Source: Brevundimonas subvibrioides
GTDB taxonomy: Bacteria; Pseudomonadota; Alphaproteobacteria; Caulobacterales; Caulobacteraceae
Assembly: GCF_002280785.1 (NCBI RefSeq)
Contig: NZ_NCEQ01000009.1
Span: 35,609-99,608 of the forward strand
Reading direction: 5' to 3'
DNA: 64,000 bases
The translations under genes and the position numbers were made by a program. The notes beneath the pieces were generated by a model. It did no database searches. It was not told where the DNA came from and saw only the letters and a program-made list of their open reading frames with translations. How positions within the stretch are numbered: position 1 is the first letter of the stretch; every line of letters starts with the position of its first letter. Shown one piece after another: positions 62,531-64,000 of the stretch.

Positions 62531-63454
62531 ATGACGCCGGACGCCGACGGCCGTCAGACGATCCGGCTGAGAGCGCTCCGGATCTTCAACGCGATCGTCC
62601 GGCTGGGCTCGGTGACCGGCGCGGCGCGCGCCCAGGGGCTGAGCCAGCCCGCCGCGAGCCGGTTGCTGGCCCAGCTCGAACGCGACGTGGGGTTCGAACT
62701 GTTCCATCGCGATCGCGGACGGCTGATGCTGACCGCCGACGGACTGCTGTTGCATCAGGAGGTGGAACGCGCGCTCGACAACGTCGATCGCGTGCAGTCG
62801 CTGGCCCGCGACATCTCGGACTTTCGCGTCGGCCACCTGCGCCTCGTCGCCCCGCCCAGTTTCCTCGAAGCGATCCTGCCCGACATGATCGAGCGCTTTC
62901 TGGAGCAGTACCCCCAGGTGCATGTGTCGATCGATTCCCATGGCGTCGAGGTCGCCAAGGCGATGATTGCGTCGCGGACGGTGAACGCCGGCTTCGTCAA
63001 ACTGCCGCACAATCGCGCCGACCTGCGGACCGAGACGGTGCTGGTCAGCGAGAGCGCCTGCGTCCTGCCGGTCGGCCACCCTCTGGCGGCGCAGGAGACG
63101 GTCGCGGCGGCGGATATGCGCGGCGTCCCGCTGATCCTGCTGGGCCAGGGCCAGCGGTTCCGCGCCCAGGTCGAGGCCGCCTTCGCCGACGCCGGCGTGG
63201 TGCCGAGGGTCAAGGTCGAGACCCATACGATCGCCTCGGCCTGTGCGCTCGCGTCTCGCGGCGTCGGCGTCGCCATCGTCAACGAGAGGCTGGCGAAGGC
63301 CTATGTCCGGGAGGGCACGGTCCTGCGGCGGTTCACGCCCGGCATCCGCCATGAATACGGCTTCGCGACCTCGGCCAGCTCCGGCCCGGATCGGCTCGCA
63401 GAGGCGTTCCTCGGCGTCGTCCGGGCCAATTTGCGTAGTGAGCCCGAAATCTAG
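62531..63454 (+). CDS. LysR-family transcriptional regulator
   Basis: The 307-residue regulator has the winged-helix N-terminus (ALRIFNAIVRLGSVTGAARA, LSQPAASRLLAQLERDVGFE, LFHRDRGRLMLTADGLLL; about 14-70) and the periplasmic-binding-like effector domain (GHLRLVAPPSFLEAILPDMI...ACALASRGVGVAIVNERLAKAYV). It is last in the receptor-transporter-hydrolase run, with 9 bp after the hydrolase, so it probably controls that operon. The effector is unknown. Confidence 0.95.
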   Translation: MTPDADGRQTIRLRALRIFNAIVRLGSVTGAARAQGLSQPAASRLLAQLERDVGFELFHRDRGRLMLTADGLLLHQEVERALDNVDRVQSLARDISDFRVGHLRLVAPPSFLEAILPDMIERFLEQYPQVHVSIDSHGVEVAKAMIASRTVNAGFVKLPHNRADLRTETVLVSESACVLPVGHPLAAQETVAAADMRGVPLILLGQGQRFRAQVEAAFADAGVVPRVKVETHTIASACALASRGVGVAIVNERLAKAYVREGTVLRRFTPGIRHEYGFATSASSGPDRLAEAFLGVVRANLRSEPEI

Positions 63455-63466
63455 AACCGCCCGGCC

Positions 63467-63717
63467 TTGAGCCGTCGCAAGGGGGCCGTCCCAGGCCTTA
63501 AACTGGCGTCGGATGGCGTAACCGTCGCTGAGTGGACGGTGCTTCGTGGCTTGTACGGCCTCGAGCCAAGGGCGCCCGGCCGGGTGGCGCGATTGCCGAC
63601 CAGCACGACGCTGAACTCTTTGCGACTCTGTCAAAGGACGATCGACAAGCCATGGAGCGGATCCTCCGCGGTCGGGGGAAGCAGGGTGGCCTGCGACCGA
63701 TTCCGGGCCTTCTCTGA
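63467..63717 (+). pseudogene. decayed MarR-family regulator
   Basis: Two pieces of one MarR-type protein remain. In the frame from TTG 63467 the fragment GLKLASDGVTVAEWTVLRGL YGLEP matches the first helices of a MarR protein. In a second frame, about 63580-63717, IADQHDAELFATLSKDDRQA and MERILRGRGKQGGLRPIPGL match the C-terminal dimerisation helix and tail. The DNA-binding helix and wing between them are missing and the N-terminus is absent. It is read as a deletion plus frameshift remnant. Judged from remembered family pattern; no alignment was run. Confidence 0.6.
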
Positions 63718-63739
63718 CGGCAGACGGCAGGTGGGGACA

Positions 63740-63781
63740 GGAGTCCGCGTTGCCGCCATCCGGACCTCCGCAGTCTTTTTT
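63740..63781 (+). terminator. terminator-like hairpin before the rRNA promoter
   Basis: GGAGTCCG pairs with CGGACCTCC (one bulged base), followed by GCAGTCTTTTTT. It would insulate the rRNA promoter from the LysR-gene transcript. Confidence 0.5.
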
Positions 63782-63803
63782 CGGCGGAACACGAAATGGC
63801 CGC

Positions 63804-63831
63804 TTGACCGGAACGCCGCCCCCGCCTAAAT
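63804..63831 (+). promoter_or_regulatory. probable rRNA operon promoter
   Basis: TTGACC (63804-63809), a 16-base spacer and CTAAAT (63826-63831) form a vegetative promoter with start near 63838, upstream of an rRNA leader. The C-rich downstream stretch TCCCCGCC fits. Confidence 0.6.
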
Positions 63832-63837
63832 CCCCGC

Positions 63838-64000
63838 CTCCGCCGGACACCGGCGTTAAACAGTGTGCCCCGGCCCAGCCGGTCTGGTCTTTGACATTGT
63901 AGATTTGGAAAGAGAAACGCAGGCGGCGGTGTCCTAGCGATGACCAGTAATGGTCATTACGATGATACTGACACTCTGCGGTCTTTTTGAAAGATACAAC
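63838..64000 (+). ncRNA. rRNA operon leader with boxA; 16S gene lies just beyond the edge
   Basis: The final 160 bases carry GGTCTTTGACATTG (63886-63899, boxA-like antitermination signal), GAAAGAGAAACGCAGGCGGC, and the last bases GGTCTTTTTGAAAGATACAAC, which resemble the sequence immediately before the 16S rRNA gene in caulobacters. No 16S sequence itself is present. The rRNA identity is from remembered pattern, not a search. Confidence 0.65.

Overview
The window is very GC-rich chromosomal DNA of an alphaproteobacterium, most likely a Caulobacteraceae member close to Brevundimonas. The grounds are the holdfast (hfs) polysaccharide genes, a flgI/fliX flagellar locus with a sigma-54 style promoter, a GTTC-N7-GTTC SOS box before uvrA, several TonB-dependent receptors, and crtZ/crtW carotenoid genes with a type 2 IPP isomerase. 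No tRNA, CRISPR array, insertion sequence or prophage was seen. Almost all of it reads as stable chromosome; the accessory material consists of two small toxin-antitoxin pairs, two TonB-receptor loci, a MarR pseudogene and several palindromic intergenic repeats.

Layout: 1-520 a ParDE-type pair cut by the left edge. 570-2874 crtZ-crtW (minus) divergent from fni (plus): xanthophyll synthesis. 3000-5395 an MpaB-like oxygenase and trmFO. 5495-9246 three multi-pass membrane proteins in a row and a CPBP protease. 9250-12292 uvrA with its SOS box. 12561-16711 an EAL protein, then the FlgN-like/FlgJ-like/flgI operon, with fliX divergent. 16892-24433 dksA, dnaB, a Rap1a-like protein, a TonB receptor, the rpsF-rpsR-rplI operon and a second toxin-antitoxin pair. 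24542-31086 fabD-fabG-small membrane protein-acpP-fabF-mltG-yicC-gmk. 31372-41319 a DHFR-like protein, then aminotransferase-rsmA-pdxA-surA-lptD-lptG-lptF, the outer-membrane biogenesis block. 41461-46506 pepA, holC, two tandem I78-like lipoproteins, an RcnB-like glycine/arginine-rich protein, a GST and a Sel1-type protein. 46821-54809 the holdfast cluster: hfsD divergent from hfsA-hfsB, then hfsE-hfsF and two glycosyltransferases on the minus strand. 54892-63454 a probable peptide-conjugate utilisation locus: CapA-family enzyme, TonB receptor, AbgT transporter, CocE/NonD hydrolase and LysR regulator. 63467-64000 a decayed MarR gene, a terminator-like hairpin, and the promoter and leader of an rRNA operon whose 16S gene should begin just past the right edge.

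The most unusual signal is a composite non-coding element present twice (32040-32183 plus; 46521-46686 minus). Each copy starts with GGTCTTTGACAA, which resembles the boxA of the rRNA leader at the window's end. A GTCCAA box and a TTGCAC/GTGCAA palindrome follow, and each copy ends in a 10-bp TTGCAC hairpin with a T-rich loop. Both copies end a few bases from the 3' end of a convergent gene. Other points worth following are the two I78-like lipoprotein genes that appear to start at CTG codons, a degenerate P-loop in HfsB, the absence of an HfsH deacetylase from the holdfast cluster, and the CapA/TonB/AbgT/CocE locus. Start codons were often moved downstream of the longest possible reading frame, on the basis of family alignment, ribosome binding sites or stop/start overlaps.
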